A DNA stretch of 64,000 nucleotides. It comes from DASZIT01 sp963819695 (GTDB taxonomy: Bacteria > Actinomycetota > Acidimicrobiia > Acidimicrobiales > RAAP-2). The stretch lies in the NCBI GenBank assembly GCA_963819695.1, contig CAWFXD010000001.1:1550001-1614000 (forward strand). The letters are read 5' to 3'. Below are positions 7,714-16,804 of this stretch, in pieces; the stretch's first letter is position 1, and each line of letters opens with the position of its first letter. The notes under the pieces are model-generated. The model saw nothing but the letters and a program-made list of their open reading frames with translations, was not told where the DNA came from and made no database searches. A program made the position numbers and the translations under genes.

Positions 7714-9781
7714 ATGCGGGCCGAGGACAACCAGGTGGCGGATCCGGTGGGCCGCCCGAAGACGGTGGAACGCTTCGGGTGGTGGCCGTCCCCCTTCACC
7801 GCCGGCCGGGTGGCGGCCGGAAAGGTTTCGCGTTCGGGTTTGCAGTCGGATGGGGCGTCGTTCCTGTGGCTGGAGAGCCGCCCCGACGACGGCGGCCGCC
7901 AGGTGGTGGTGACCGATGGCGGCGGCGCCCCCATCGACGTGTCCCCTCCGGCGGTCAGCGTCCGGAGCCGGGTCCACGAGTACGGCGGGGGAGCGGCCAC
8001 CGCGGTAGGGGGCGTGCTCTTCTACGTCGACCAGGCGGACCAGCGCCTGTACCGGTCGGAGATCGGTGACGGCCATCACCCGGTTCCCCTGACTCCGGAG
8101 TCGGAGCCGGGTTCGTCCCTCCGGTACGCGGACGGATCCCTCACCCCGTCCCGGGAATGGTTCGTTTGCATCGAGGAGCGTCACGACCACTCCGGCACCG
8201 GCCACCGGGTGGTGGCGGTCGCCACCGACGGGTCGCGGCGGGTGGTCACCCTGGTCGACGCCGGGGGCTTCGTGGCCGCACCCCGCCCGTCTCCGGACGG
8301 CGCCCGGTTGGCGTGGGTCGGGTGGAACCATCCGCACATGTCCTGGGACCGGTCCGCGGTGTGGGTCTCGGAGCTGGACGAGTCGGACGCCGGGATCAGC
8401 ATCGCCGGCCGGCACCGGGTGGCCGGTGGGAAGGATGTCTCGGTCGGCCAGCCGCGGTGGTGCGCCGACGGCAGCCTGGTGGTGATCGACGACCGCACCG
8501 GATGGTGGCTGCCCTACCGGATTCCCGGCGCCCGGTTGGAGGAGGACGACGCCGCGATGCCGCTGGTCGACCTCGACGCCGAGTTCCATTCCCCCGATTG
8601 GGCGCTCGGCCAGTCCACCATCGCCGAGCTGCCGGATGGGTCGTTGGTCTGCCGGATGCACCGGGACAGCCGGGATCAGCTGGTCAGGCTGCATCCCCCG
8701 GGCAGCGCCCCGACCCCGGGCCGGCGAGTACCGGGCGCCCAGGCTGGCTGGGAGATGACCATCCTCGACCAGCCGTGCCTCACCATCGCGGGGGTGGCGG
8801 TCGCCGCCGGGCCCCGGATCGGCGTCCTGGGGGCCACCGCCACCGAGGGGACGGGGGTGTACGAGTTGAGCGTGGACGGGTCCCGGCCGGCGGCCCGGTT
8901 GACCCCGGTTCCGGCTGAGGAAGGCGCGGTGGCCGATGGCGATGTCGCGGTGGCCGAGCCGTTCGTGGCCGCCAGCCGGGCCGGCCCGATTCCCGGGTTC
9001 TTCTACCCGCCCACCAATCAGGTGGCCGGCGGACCGGAGGGGTCCAGACCGCCGCTGGTGGTCTTCTGCCACGGCGGCCCCACCGGGGCGGCGGAGCCGG
9101 GATTCGATCCCGCTCGTCCAGTTCTTCACCAGCCGGGGGCTGGCGGTGGCGGCGGTGAACTACCGGGGCAGCAGCGGCTACGGCCGCGGCTACCGGCGAA
9201 GCCTGGAGGGCCGGTGGGGCGTCGCCGATGTCGAGGACTGCACCGCCTACGCGGTGGCCCTGGCGGAGGCGGGCCGGGTCGATGGCGCCAACCTGGCGAT
9301 TCGGGGGACCAGCGCCGGTGGGCTCACCGCTCTGGGCGCCCTGGTGCGCACCGAGGCGTTTCGCGGCGCGGCCTCGTGGTACGGGGTAACCGATCTCCAG
9401 GCGCTGGCCACCGACACCCACGATTTCGAGTCCCGGTACATGGACGGGTTGGTCGGCCGGTTGCCGGCGGCCGCCGACGTGTACCGCCAGCGATCGCCCC
9501 TCTACCACCCCGATGCGGTGACCGGGGCGGTATTGCTCCTCCAGGGAGCCGACGATCCGGTGGTACCGCCCGACCAGTCCGAGCGCTTCGCCGAAGCGCT
9601 GTCCGCCCACGGTGTCCGCTGCACGCTAGAAGTGTTCGCCGGCGAATCGCACGGGTTCCGCCGGGCCGCGACCATCGAAGCCTGCTTGGCCGCAGAGCTG
9701 GGGTTCTACCGGTCGCTGTTCGATCCCGCCTCCGGTGTCGAGGAGTCCGGAAACGCACCGGGGCACCGAGGAAACCGATGA
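7714..9781 (+). CDS. S9-family serine peptidase (acylaminoacyl-peptidase/dipeptidyl-peptidase type), one frameshift
   Basis: About 690 residues with an N-terminal beta-propeller region and a C-terminal alpha/beta-hydrolase domain. Propeller sequence runs from ATG 7714 and includes repeated RPSPDGARLAWVGW-like blades. The hydrolase begins PLVVFCHGGPTG. Just after it the frame shifts: removing one G from GGG 9099-9101 joins it to LVQFFTSRGLAVAAVNYRGS, which is the oxyanion region of S9C peptidases. The nucleophile is Ser in GTSAGG (9311-9313), the acid Asp in GADDPVVPP, and the His in GESHGF. The protein likely removes short peptides or acylated amino acids in the cytoplasm; no signal peptide is visible. 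Its stop overlaps the next start as ATGA. Confidence 0.85.
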
Positions 9782-11301
9782 GCCCGGTGGTACCATCGAC
9801 CGTGGTTCCCGACCGCCAACGGAAGTACTGGGGTCGCGCCTCGGGGTTGTCACGGATACTGGGTGGCGGCTACCGCCGGGCATTCCTCACCGTGCGGAGT
9901 TGGTCGCCGGAGTGGCGGGACACGCTGCTCTACTCGATGTCGGCCGTCTTCGCGGGAGCGACCGCCATCGCCGCCGGCATTCCCCTCTACCGGCAGTGGG
10001 GCCAGATGGCGGTGGGACCCTACGCCGCCGCTGCGGTGTTCATGGCCGTCGTCGCCTGGCGAGCCGGTCTGCGGCCGACGCCGAAGCCGGGCCCCGCGCC
10101 ACCTCGGCCGGGGCACCACCAGAACGGCAGGAACGCCCCGAACCCGGCCCATCTCGATCTGTTGGGCGAAACCGCGACCGGACGCCCCCGGCGATGGCAG
10201 GCGGCCCGGCTCGGCGCCTGCATCGTGGTGCTGGCCGGCGCCACCGTCGTCCCGCTGACCATGGAGGTGATCTGGAGGTCGGAGGGTGATGCCGCCGCCC
10301 ACGTGCAGCCCGAGGTGCTGGTGGTGGAGCGGGCCGGGGTGCTGGCCGACAGCGGCAAGGACCCCTACCGGCTCGTCGACAAGAACGGGCACACCGTCAT
10401 CCACCAAAACCAGATTCCCGAGTACGAGCTCTACTATCCGTATCTTCCCGGCATGGTCCTGTTCGGGTTCTCGAGCGGGAGCAGGGTCGAGGCCCGGCTC
10501 ACCGATGCCCGAATCCAATTCCTGGTCTTCACCGCGATCATCTCCCTCATCGCCCTGAGCCGGTTGCGACCGGCCACCGATGCCCGATTCCGCGCCCTCC
10601 AGGTGCTGACGGTGTTGCCCACCGCCGCGCTCCCGTTGGCCACCGGGGGCGACGACATGCCGGTGGTGGCGCTGATGCTCCTCGGCCTGGTGGCCCTCCA
10701 ACGCCGAAGACCGGTGATCGCCGGCCTGGCGCTGGGGGCGGCGTCGTCCCTCAAGTTCACCGCCTGGCCGTTGGCGGTGCTGGCCATCTGGGTGGTGCTC
10801 GATCAACGGAGGCGGCGAGCCGTCTGGCGCTACCTGGTGGGTCTGTTGGTGGTCATCTGCCCGGTGGTGCTGCCGGTGGCGCTGAGCAATCCATCGGCCT
10901 TCATCGACAATGTGATCCGGTTCCCGCTGGGTCTGGCCGGCGTCGCGTCACCGGCGGTCAGCCCGCTGCCCGGGCACCTGTTCGTGTCGGCCTTCCCGGC
11001 CGCCCATCGGGTCTACGTGGTGATCCTGGTGGTCGGGGGCCTGGCCCTCCTCATCCGCCACCTGGTCCGCAAACCCCCGGTCGGCGCAGCCGGGGTGGCC
11101 CGGTTGGCCGGATGGGTCATGCTGTTCGCCATCCTGTTGGCGCCGGCCACCCGGGTCGGCTACCTGCTCTACCCGATCAATCTGTTCATCTGGTCATGGA
11201 TGTTGGGACGGGCCGCCGATCCCGCGGTCGCCACCGGTGACAGCTACGTCAAGGGGCCGGAGGTTGGCATCGACCGGATCGAGCCTCAGCCGGTCGTCTA
11301 G
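9778..11301 (+). CDS. GT87-like polytopic membrane glycosyltransferase
   Basis: A 507-residue membrane protein with about ten hydrophobic segments. A Pro/Gly-rich cytoplasmic stretch lies near residues 100-140. The extracytoplasmic loop after the third membrane segment contains VVERAGVLADSGKDPYR and ELYYPYLPG. This follows the GT87/DUF2029 layout, with an acidic loop and a 'YPYLPG' motif. Helices VVALMLLGLVALQRRRPVIA and LALGAASSLKFTAWPLAVLA match the family's GLA.G...K..P pattern. It likely transfers sugars from a polyprenyl carrier outside the membrane. The ATG overlaps the peptidase stop by 4 bp, so the two genes are probably translated together. A second GT87-like gene lies 4 kb upstream. 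Confidence 0.7.
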   Translation: MSPVVPSTVVPDRQRKYWGRASGLSRILGGGYRRAFLTVRSWSPEWRDTLLYSMSAVFAGATAIAAGIPLYRQWGQMAVGPYAAAAVFMAVVAWRAGLRPTPKPGPAPPRPGHHQNGRNAPNPAHLDLLGETATGRPRRWQAARLGACIVVLAGATVVPLTMEVIWRSEGDAAAHVQPEVLVVERAGVLADSGKDPYRLVDKNGHTVIHQNQIPEYELYYPYLPGMVLFGFSSGSRVEARLTDARIQFLVFTAIISLIALSRLRPATDARFRALQVLTVLPTAALPLATGGDDMPVVALMLLGLVALQRRRPVIAGLALGAASSLKFTAWPLAVLAIWVVLDQRRRRAVWRYLVGLLVVICPVVLPVALSNPSAFIDNVIRFPLGLAGVASPAVSPLPGHLFVSAFPAAHRVYVVILVVGGLALLIRHLVRKPPVGAAGVARLAGWVMLFAILLAPATRVGYLLYPINLFIWSWMLGRAADPAVATGDSYVKGPEVGIDRIEPQPVV

Positions 11302-11337
11302 CCGGACCCCACCCGCCCTCCTTCGAGTCGGCCGGGG

Positions 11338-11977
11338 TCATTCGTCAGTGTTCTGCTCGAGGACCACCAGCGTGAACGGCGTGACCCCCGAGGACGTGCG
11401 CCGGGGGCACGATGACGCCGGCTTCCCAGTAATAGCCGTCGCCGCTCGCCCGGCGGGCCAGTATCTCGGTGCCGGACACCCCGTTGGCGTTGCCCTGGCC
11501 CTGGTAGAGGAGCTTCCATCCGAGCCGGGGCAAGCCCGTCTTGTAGACGTCGATGACCTGATCGGAGGACAGCCCGGTGGTGAAGGACGCGGTGCGGTCG
11601 TACTGGGTCTGATTCTGATCGATGTTGACCCAGTGCTGGAGGACGCTCCCGGTGGGAACGGCCAGTGCGGACAGGATGTCGGCCGGGGGCTCACTGCTGA
11701 TGATGGGCTTCAGCGCACTGGTCGCCGGGGTGAGTTTCACCACGGTGCCGTCGGGGATCCGGATCGAATGAAGCGACAACACCGGATTGTTCCCGGCGGT
11801 GAAGATGGTCGCCAGCACCCCACCCACCAGGATGAGGGCCGCGATCCCGACGACGATGATGGCCGGACCCCGGAGGGACATCCGTTGATAGTCGCGATGC
11901 TCCGGATCGACGCCGAGGTCGTCGTCGGGCGTTGTGGCGTCCGGCACACCGGGCGGAGCCTGGGAGGGGGTGGTCAT
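11338..11977 (-). CDS. Single-pass membrane protein of unknown function, one frameshift near the C-terminus
   Basis: I do not recognise a named family. The first 35 residues are acidic and hydrophilic. One membrane helix follows at about residues 37-60 (IIVVGIAALILVGGVLATIF). The rest would lie outside the membrane and contains NNPVLSLHSIRIPDG, DQVIDVYKTGLPRLGWKLLY and a YYWEAGVIV strand. The last-listed helix-strand pattern resembles small secreted domains but I cannot name one. The frame from ATG 11977 ends in nonsense at 11345. The neighbouring frame gives SSGVTPFTLVVLEQNTDE and a stop at 11338-11340, a more natural beta-strand end. One extra base in GGGGG 11403-11407 would explain it. It faces the GT87-like gene tail to tail. 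Confidence 0.6.
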
Positions 11978-12116
11978 GGCCGGAAATCATGCTACTGGCG
12001 CACCCCCGGCCGGCAGCCAATCGCGGTGGCCGGGGTGGGGTCCGGGCCACCCACGGGTGATGGGTTGACACCTCTACACTCCGGGCAAGGTCAGGATCGA
12101 CCATCGAGGAGGCGCC

Positions 12117-13529
12117 GTGAGAGCAACCGAGCTGGATCCGAAGCCATCAGGCCCCGTCCCCGGGCCCGGGAGGCTCTCCCGGCGGGCCCTGCTCGGCGGC
12201 GCGGCGGTGGGGGCGACCGGAGCGGTGTTGGCGGCGTGTGGAGGCTCATCGTCCAGTGGCAGCACCACGACGTCGACCACGCTGACCGCCGGCAGGGTGG
12301 GGGTGGCACCCAACCCGAAGGCCCCGGTCGGGAGCGACCAACTGCCCCAGTTCGACCACATCGTGGTGGTGATGATGGAGAACCACTCGTTCGACAACAT
12401 CCTCGGCGCCCTCGGGCGGGGAGACGGACTCAAACTCGGCCCCGGTGGCGCCCCCCAGGCCACCAACCCCGACGGACAGGGACATCTGGTGCGCTCCTTC
12501 CACATGCCCAACGTGTGCCAGCTGAGCGACAAGCCCGCCCAGAACTGGAACGCCTCCCACACCCAGTACTCGAACGGCACCAACCAGGGATTCGTGATCA
12601 GCGACTCGGGGCCGGTGGCCATGGGCTACTGGACCGCCGCCGACATGCCGTTCACCAACAGCCTGGCCCGCACCTTCCCGCTGGCCGACCGGTACTTCAG
12701 CTCGGTGATGGCTCAGACCTATCCGAACCGTCGGTACCTGATGGCCGGCACCTCCCTCGGACAGATCACCAACACCTTCCCGAGCCCGCTTCCCCCCAAC
12801 GGCACCATCTTCGACCAGCTCAACGCCCACGACATCTCCTGGAAGAATTACTACTCCTCACTTCCCACCCTGGGGATCTTCATCTCCCTGCTGGCCAACA
12901 AGGCCATGAGCTCCAACCTGGCCAACATCCAGACCTTCTACTCGGACTGCGCGTCGGGGAGCCTTCCCGCCTTTTGCCTCGTCGATCCCGACTTCGTCAA
13001 GGAGTCGGAGGAAAACCCTCAGGACATCCAGTACGGGGACGCCTTTCTCGGCCAGGTGGTGAATGCGGTGATGGCCGGCCCGAAGTGGTCGAAGACGCTG
13101 CTGGTCTGGAACTACGACGAGCACGGCGGCTACTACGACCACGTGGCGCCCCCGCCGGCGGTCACTCCCGACGACATCGCCCCGACGTTGGCGGCGGGGG
13201 ATGTGCCCGGCCAGTTCGACCGACTCGGATTCCGGGTGCCGGCCGGGTTGGTCAGCCCCTATGCCAAGAAGGACTACGTGTCCCACACGGTGTTCGACCA
13301 CACTTCGGTGCTGAAGCTGGTGGAGACCAAGTGGAACCTCCCGGCCATGACCCGCCGGGATGCCGCGGCCAACAACCTCCTGGACATGGTCGACTTCAAC
13401 GCGTCGCCGGGCTTCTTGAGACCGCCGAAGCTCTCCGCCGCGTCCAACCCGGCGGTCGAGGCCGGCTGCCTGACCACCGGACCCGGCGTCATCCCGCCCC
13501 CGTCGGCGGTCATCCCGGTCAAGACCTGA
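12117..13529 (+). CDS. Tat-exported PF04185 phosphoesterase (phospholipase C/acid phosphatase family) lipoprotein
   Basis: A 470-residue secreted enzyme. The N-terminus has a twin-arginine signal (LSRRALLGGAAVGATGAVLAAC). It ends in a LAAC lipobox, so the protein is probably exported folded through Tat and lipid-anchored. The catalytic core of the family is present: FDHIVVVMMENHSFDNILG (metal-binding Glu/Asn), then WNYDEHGGYYDHVAPP, and GFRVPAGLVSPYAKK. Members hydrolyse phospholipids, phosphate esters or phosphonoacetates; substrate cannot be told from sequence. GTG 12117 is preceded by GAGGAGG at a good distance. The 139-bp region between this gene and its divergent neighbour could hold promoters for both. 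Confidence 0.85.
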   Translation: MRATELDPKPSGPVPGPGRLSRRALLGGAAVGATGAVLAACGGSSSSGSTTTSTTLTAGRVGVAPNPKAPVGSDQLPQFDHIVVVMMENHSFDNILGALGRGDGLKLGPGGAPQATNPDGQGHLVRSFHMPNVCQLSDKPAQNWNASHTQYSNGTNQGFVISDSGPVAMGYWTAADMPFTNSLARTFPLADRYFSSVMAQTYPNRRYLMAGTSLGQITNTFPSPLPPNGTIFDQLNAHDISWKNYYSSLPTLGIFISLLANKAMSSNLANIQTFYSDCASGSLPAFCLVDPDFVKESEENPQDIQYGDAFLGQVVNAVMAGPKWSKTLLVWNYDEHGGYYDHVAPPPAVTPDDIAPTLAAGDVPGQFDRLGFRVPAGLVSPYAKKDYVSHTVFDHTSVLKLVETKWNLPAMTRRDAAANNLLDMVDFNASPGFLRPPKLSAASNPAVEAGCLTTGPGVIPPPSAVIPVKT

Positions 13530-13578
13530 GGCGGGCCCGCGAGCCCCGGCCGGCCGGGTGGGGCGGGATTTGCCCGAG

Positions 13579-14163
13579 CTATTTCGACGGCCGGCGGAGG
13601 GCCTTCTTCAACACCGCGTCGTAGCCGTCCAGTCCCTCGCGGTAGAGCTTGGAATCGGGCCCGGCGGCGATACCCACCCGCTCGGGGATCACCCCCCAGA
13701 TCGGAACCTTCTGCTCGGTCCACCAATCGATGGTCTCGGTCAGGTCGTTGGTCCCGAGCCGGGCGGCGCAGATCACCACCCCGAACGGCGTCCGCTTCGG
13801 CACGATCTCCAGGGTCGCCGCCACCCGGGTGAACTCCACCCCGCCGGCCCGGGTCGGGATGACCACGGCATCAGCCCCTCCGATGGCGGCTCGCACGATG
13901 CGTTCGTCCCCGGGCGGGGTGTCGACCACCGCGATCCCGTCCTGGTTGGCCATGGCCCGGACCACGGTGCGCTCTGACGGCCCCTCCACCAGCTCGATGC
14001 CGTCGATCGGGCTGGTCTCCAGCCACTCGGCCGCCGATGCCTGCCGGTCGGCATCGACCAGCACCACGGGTTCGTAGCCCCGCTCCACGGCGGCGGCGGC
14101 CAGGTAGACGGCGGAGGTGGTCTTGCCCACGCCACCCTTCACATTGCTGACGACGATGTTCAT
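13579..14163 (-). CDS. Orphan ParA-family ATPase
   Basis: A 194-residue ParA/MinD-type P-loop ATPase. The deviant Walker A is KGGVGKTT (residues 9-16), followed by LVDADRQASAAEW (switch region) and VVDTPPGD (Walker B). It is shorter than chromosomal ParA and lacks an N-terminal DNA-binding domain. I start at ATG 14163 because CAGGA lies just upstream; an ATG 12 bp earlier (14175) is in frame. No parB or parS-like sites are seen nearby, so chromosome partitioning is unlikely. Such small ParA proteins often position other cargo. The upstream same-strand gene, 57 bp away, encodes a small membrane protein that could be a partner (inference only). Confidence 0.8.
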   Translation of the reverse strand: MNIVVSNVKGGVGKTTSAVYLAAAAVERGYEPVVLVDADRQASAAEWLETSPIDGIELVEGPSERTVVRAMANQDGIAVVDTPPGDERIVRAAIGGADAVVIPTRAGGVEFTRVAATLEIVPKRTPFGVVICAARLGTNDLTETIDWWTEQKVPIWGVIPERVGIAAGPDSKLYREGLDGYDAVLKKALRRPSK

Positions 14164-14220
14164 AAGTCCTGACATGATCGCACATCCGTGTCCAGGGTCG
14201 GGAGCCCGTCGAGGGGCGGT

Positions 14221-14631
14221 TCAGGCCGGGAGAGGGGCGGGCTCGGGCGAGGAATCGAGGGCGATGGCCGCCCGGGTGGAGGCGATCGACGCTCCGAGGG
14301 CGATGGCCAGATATGCCCAACGGGCCCGGCGAGGAAGGTGGCCGAAGGACACCAGGGTGGCCACCGCGTCCACCAGGTCGGCGACCCCGCCGAGGGCGAC
14401 CCACGGCCGTCCCTCGGCATCGGAGACCGACAGCCCCCGGAGGGTGCCGATCCCGAGTACCAGATCCCGGCCGCCCATGGCCCGGGCCAGAAGCCGGGCG
14501 GGGACGTCGTCGCCGACGTCGCCCACCCAGGGCCGGGCCACCAGGGAGGGGGTGAGCACCGCGGCGGTCCCGACGCCCACCCGACCCCAGGCGACGAGGC
14601 GGGCGGTGGTCCGGAAGTAGTCCTGGCTCAT
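14221..14631 (-). CDS. Small membrane protein of unknown function
   Basis: A 136-residue protein with three or four hydrophobic stretches. They include VGVGTAAVLTPSLVA near the N-terminus, ALGGVADLVDAVATLVSF in the middle, and WAYLAIALGASIAST near the C-terminus. A GGRDLVLGIGTL stretch lies between the first two. The pattern is like small actinobacterial DUF4267-type membrane proteins, but I am not sure of that assignment. It lies 57 bp upstream of the ParA-like gene on the same strand and may share its transcript. Confidence 0.6.
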   Translation of the reverse strand: MSQDYFRTTARLVAWGRVGVGTAAVLTPSLVARPWVGDVGDDVPARLLARAMGGRDLVLGIGTLRGLSVSDAEGRPWVALGGVADLVDAVATLVSFGHLPRRARWAYLAIALGASIASTRAAIALDSSPEPAPLPA

Positions 14632-14940
14632 GCCGACACGCTATGCCGGGCGTCGTCGACGGTGTCCAGTCCGGCGGGGAGGCCGGCCGGGCGATGCTTG
14701 TCCCGTTGGATTCGGTCTCTCAGAGACCCCGATTGACCACTTTCGGTAGCAGTCGCGTAGGTCGAGGAACGAAAGTCCCTGGTCAGCTTGGTTTACATTT
14801 CGAGGACCATCCATAAGACTGTGGGTCAGCGACGACGTCTGTGCAAGCAGCGTCGACAGGAGGGGGTGTCCGGCCCGGTCGGATGCAGGTTCCTGTGAGA
14901 CAAAGGGGGGAGCGGCCGGGTCTTCAGGACCCGGCCGCTG
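14632..14940. other. 309-bp gene-free region with several hairpins; candidate structured RNA
   Basis: No convincing protein gene lies here. A perfect inverted repeat GGTCTC-TCA-GAGACC is at 14714-14728. Further on, CGACG/CGTCG arms around 14829-14855 and ACAGGA/TCCTGT arms around 14856-14898 could form hairpins. The last element is the strong terminator hairpin at 14911-14939. TTGACC at 14733-14738 could be a -35 box for a plus-strand transcript, but no good -10 follows. I cannot match the region to RNase P, tmRNA, SRP RNA, 6S RNA or a known riboswitch. Confidence 0.4.
14911..14939 (-). terminator. Intrinsic terminator-like hairpin after thiD
   Basis: Two perfect 12-bp arms (AGCGGCCGGGTC and its complement) flank a 5-base loop. 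On the minus strand the stem follows the thiD stop by a couple of bases and is followed by C6 then TTT, a weak U-tract. It most likely ends the thiO-S-G-D transcript. It could also stop a plus-strand transcript. Confidence 0.65.
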
Positions 14941-15777
14941 TCATCTTCCGAAATGGTCGAGGGGTCCGTGACCGTTCCCCAGCCGCCAGGCGGCCCCTCC
15001 GGCCAGCGCCCGATGGACGTAGGCCTTGGCCTCGCTGACCGCGGTGGGCACGTCGGTTCCGGACGCGAGTTTGGCGGCGATGGCCGCCGAGAGCGAGCAA
15101 CCGGTTCCATGGGAATTGGCCGTTTCCACCCGATCGGCCCGGAGGACGGTCACCGTCTCCCCGTCGTAGAGCACATCGGGGACCGACGGCCGCGTCCCGG
15201 CCTCGGAGCCGGGCTCGACCCCGGCCAGGTGACCGCCCTTGACCAGTACCCAGCGGGAGCCGAGGTGGTGGATGGTGCGGGCGGCATCGACCATGTCCTC
15301 CACCTCGGTCAACGCGGCCGGGTCGACGTCGCAGAGCAGGGCCGCCTCCCGGAGGTTGGGCGTGACCATCAGGGCGTAGGGAACCAGGAGGTCCCGGTAG
15401 GCCGTCAACCCACCGGCGCCCAGCAGCGGTTCCCCGGAGGAGGAGACCATCACCGGGTCGACCACCAGATTGGGCAGGTCCCCGGACCCGGCCCATTCGC
15501 CGACCACCGCGATGATGTCGATGTTGGCCAGCATGCCGGTCTTGGTGGCGGCCACCGGCAGGTCGGCGAGGACCGTGGCGATCTGTTGGCCGACGAACCA
15601 GGCGGGGATGGCGTGGACTCCATCCACCACCGCGGTGTTCTGGGCGGTCACCGCGGTCACCGCGGTCACCGCCAACGCGCCGAGGGCGCCCATGGTCTTG
15701 ATGTCGGCCTGGATCCCGGCACCCGCCCCGGAGTCGGAGCCGGCGATGGTGAGCGCCACCGGCGGTTGGCCGGTCAT
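14941..15777 (-). CDS. thiD: Hydroxymethylpyrimidine/phosphomethylpyrimidine kinase
   Basis: ThiD phosphorylates HMP and HMP-phosphate to HMP-diphosphate, one of the two halves joined to make thiamine phosphate. The 278-residue length is normal. Family marks are TIAGSDSGAGAGIQADIKT near the N-terminus (HMP binding), AVTAQNTAVV, KTGMLAN, VVDPVMVSSSG, TPNLREAALL and the anion-hole motif SHGTGCSLSAAIAA with the catalytic Cys near residue 240. The ATG overlaps the thiG stop as ATGA. It is the last gene of the thi operon and is followed by a terminator hairpin. The C-terminal tail is short, so there is no fused ThiE domain. Confidence 0.93.
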   Translation of the reverse strand: MTGQPPVALTIAGSDSGAGAGIQADIKTMGALGALAVTAVTAVTAQNTAVVDGVHAIPAWFVGQQIATVLADLPVAATKTGMLANIDIIAVVGEWAGSGDLPNLVVDPVMVSSSGEPLLGAGGLTAYRDLLVPYALMVTPNLREAALLCDVDPAALTEVEDMVDAARTIHHLGSRWVLVKGGHLAGVEPGSEAGTRPSVPDVLYDGETVTVLRADRVETANSHGTGCSLSAAIAAKLASGTDVPTAVSEAKAYVHRALAGGAAWRLGNGHGPLDHFGR

Positions 15778-16604
15778 CCGTCGATCAGGCCGACCGTCGG
15801 GCTCGACGCCTTGGCGTGCAGCCGCCGGGGGATCCTTCCGGCGGAACGGGCCCGGCGCCCGGCGGTCACCGCGTCCCGCACGGCGGCGGCCATCACCGCC
15901 GGTTGGTGGGCCCGGGTGATGGCCGAGGCGACCAGTACGGCGTCGCACCCCAGCTCCATGGCCACGCAGGCGTCGGAGGCGGTGCCGATACCGGCATCGA
16001 GGATCACCGGAACCCCGGCCTGTTCGACGATGAGGCTGATGTTGTGGGGGTTGCGAATGCCCAGCCCGCTTCCGATCGGGGAGCCGAGGGGCATGATCGC
16101 CGCGCAACCCACCTGCTCGAGGCGACGGGCCATCACCGGGTCGTCGTTGGTGTAGGGGAGCACGACGAATCCTTCGTCGACGAGTTCCTCCGCCGCGGCC
16201 AGCAGTTCGACGGGGTCGGGGAGCAGGGTGAGGTCGTCGCCGATGACCTCGAGTTTCAGCCAGTCGGTCTCGAACGCCTCCCGGGCCAGCTTGGCCGTCA
16301 GCACCGCCTCCGAGGCGGTGAAGCAGCCGGCGGTATTGGGCAGCACCCGGACGCGGTGCTCATCGAGCAGGTCGATCAACGAGTGCCGGGTGGTGGGGTC
16401 GACCCGCCGCACCGCCACCGTAGCCATCGACGCCTTCGACGCGGTCAGGGCGTCGGCGAAGGCCCCGGGGCTGGACATGCCGCCGGACCCGAGGATGAGC
16501 CGGGAGCCGATGACCTCGCCGGCCATGACGAAGGCATCGTCCGCGGTTCCGGGGGCCGAGCCAACGAGTGGGTCCATCCCGTCCACGGTACCGGGACGGG
16601 TCAC
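15774..16604 (-). CDS. thiG: Thiazole synthase
   Basis: ThiG forms the thiazole phosphate moiety of thiamine from deoxyxylulose-5-phosphate, dehydroglycine and ThiS-thiocarboxylate. The 276-residue TIM-barrel protein shows LILGSGGMSSPGAFADAL, ATVAVRRVD, LPNTAGCFTASEAV and DWLKLEVIGD with the Schiff-base Lys. It also has MPLGSPIGSGLGIRNPHNI and the phosphate-binding ILDAGIGTASDACVAMELG. The GTG at 16604 overlaps the thiS stop as GTGA, which supports this start over ATG 16577. Dehydroglycine is expected from the ThiO encoded two genes upstream. Confidence 0.93.
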   Translation of the reverse strand: MTRPGTVDGMDPLVGSAPGTADDAFVMAGEVIGSRLILGSGGMSSPGAFADALTASKASMATVAVRRVDPTTRHSLIDLLDEHRVRVLPNTAGCFTASEAVLTAKLAREAFETDWLKLEVIGDDLTLLPDPVELLAAAEELVDEGFVVLPYTNDDPVMARRLEQVGCAAIMPLGSPIGSGLGIRNPHNISLIVEQAGVPVILDAGIGTASDACVAMELGCDAVLVASAITRAHQPAVMAAAVRDAVTAGRRARSAGRIPRRLHAKASSPTVGLIDG

Positions 16605-16804
16605 CCGCCGGCGACGGCGGTGACGATCTCGATCCGGTCGCCGAGAACGAGTCGGGTGTCGCCCCAGCGGCTCTTCGGCACCACCTCCCCGTTACGGGCC
16701 ACCGCGACTCCCTTGGGCGAGGGACACCACTCGCCCACCAGATCGGCGACCGTCGACCCCGGGTCCCCCTTCCAGTCCGAACCGTTCACCTGGATGACGC
16801 TCAT
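16601..16804 (-). CDS. thiS: Sulfur carrier protein ThiS
   Basis: A 67-residue ubiquitin-like sulfur carrier. The C-terminus ends in Gly-Gly (VTAVAGG), the site that is adenylated and turned into a thiocarboxylate by a ThiF-type enzyme. Typical features are IQVNG at the start, LV..W....GVAVARNGEVVP in the middle and GDRIEIVTAV near the end. Both ends overlap neighbours (ATGA with thiO, GTGA with thiG). No thiF is present in the window, so an E1-like enzyme must come from elsewhere. Confidence 0.93.
   Translation of the reverse strand: MSVIQVNGSDWKGDPGSTVADLVGEWCPSPKGVAVARNGEVVPKSRWGDTRLVLGDRIEIVTAVAGG

Noticed and set aside
12065..12080. TTGACA followed by TACACT upstream of the PF04185 gene as a promoter
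   Set aside because: The spacing is only a few bases, far from the usual 16-18, so the two boxes cannot act together.
14750..14790. RNase P-like GAGGAACGAAAGTCC stretch
   Set aside because: Only a short resemblance to the GAGGAAAGUCC element. The other conserved RNase P regions are missing.
15644..15670. Three tandem 9-bp GCGGTCACC units in thiD
   Set aside because: They encode the normal AVTAVTAVTAQNT stretch, and protein length agrees with the family, so this is codon coincidence and not a repeat expansion.
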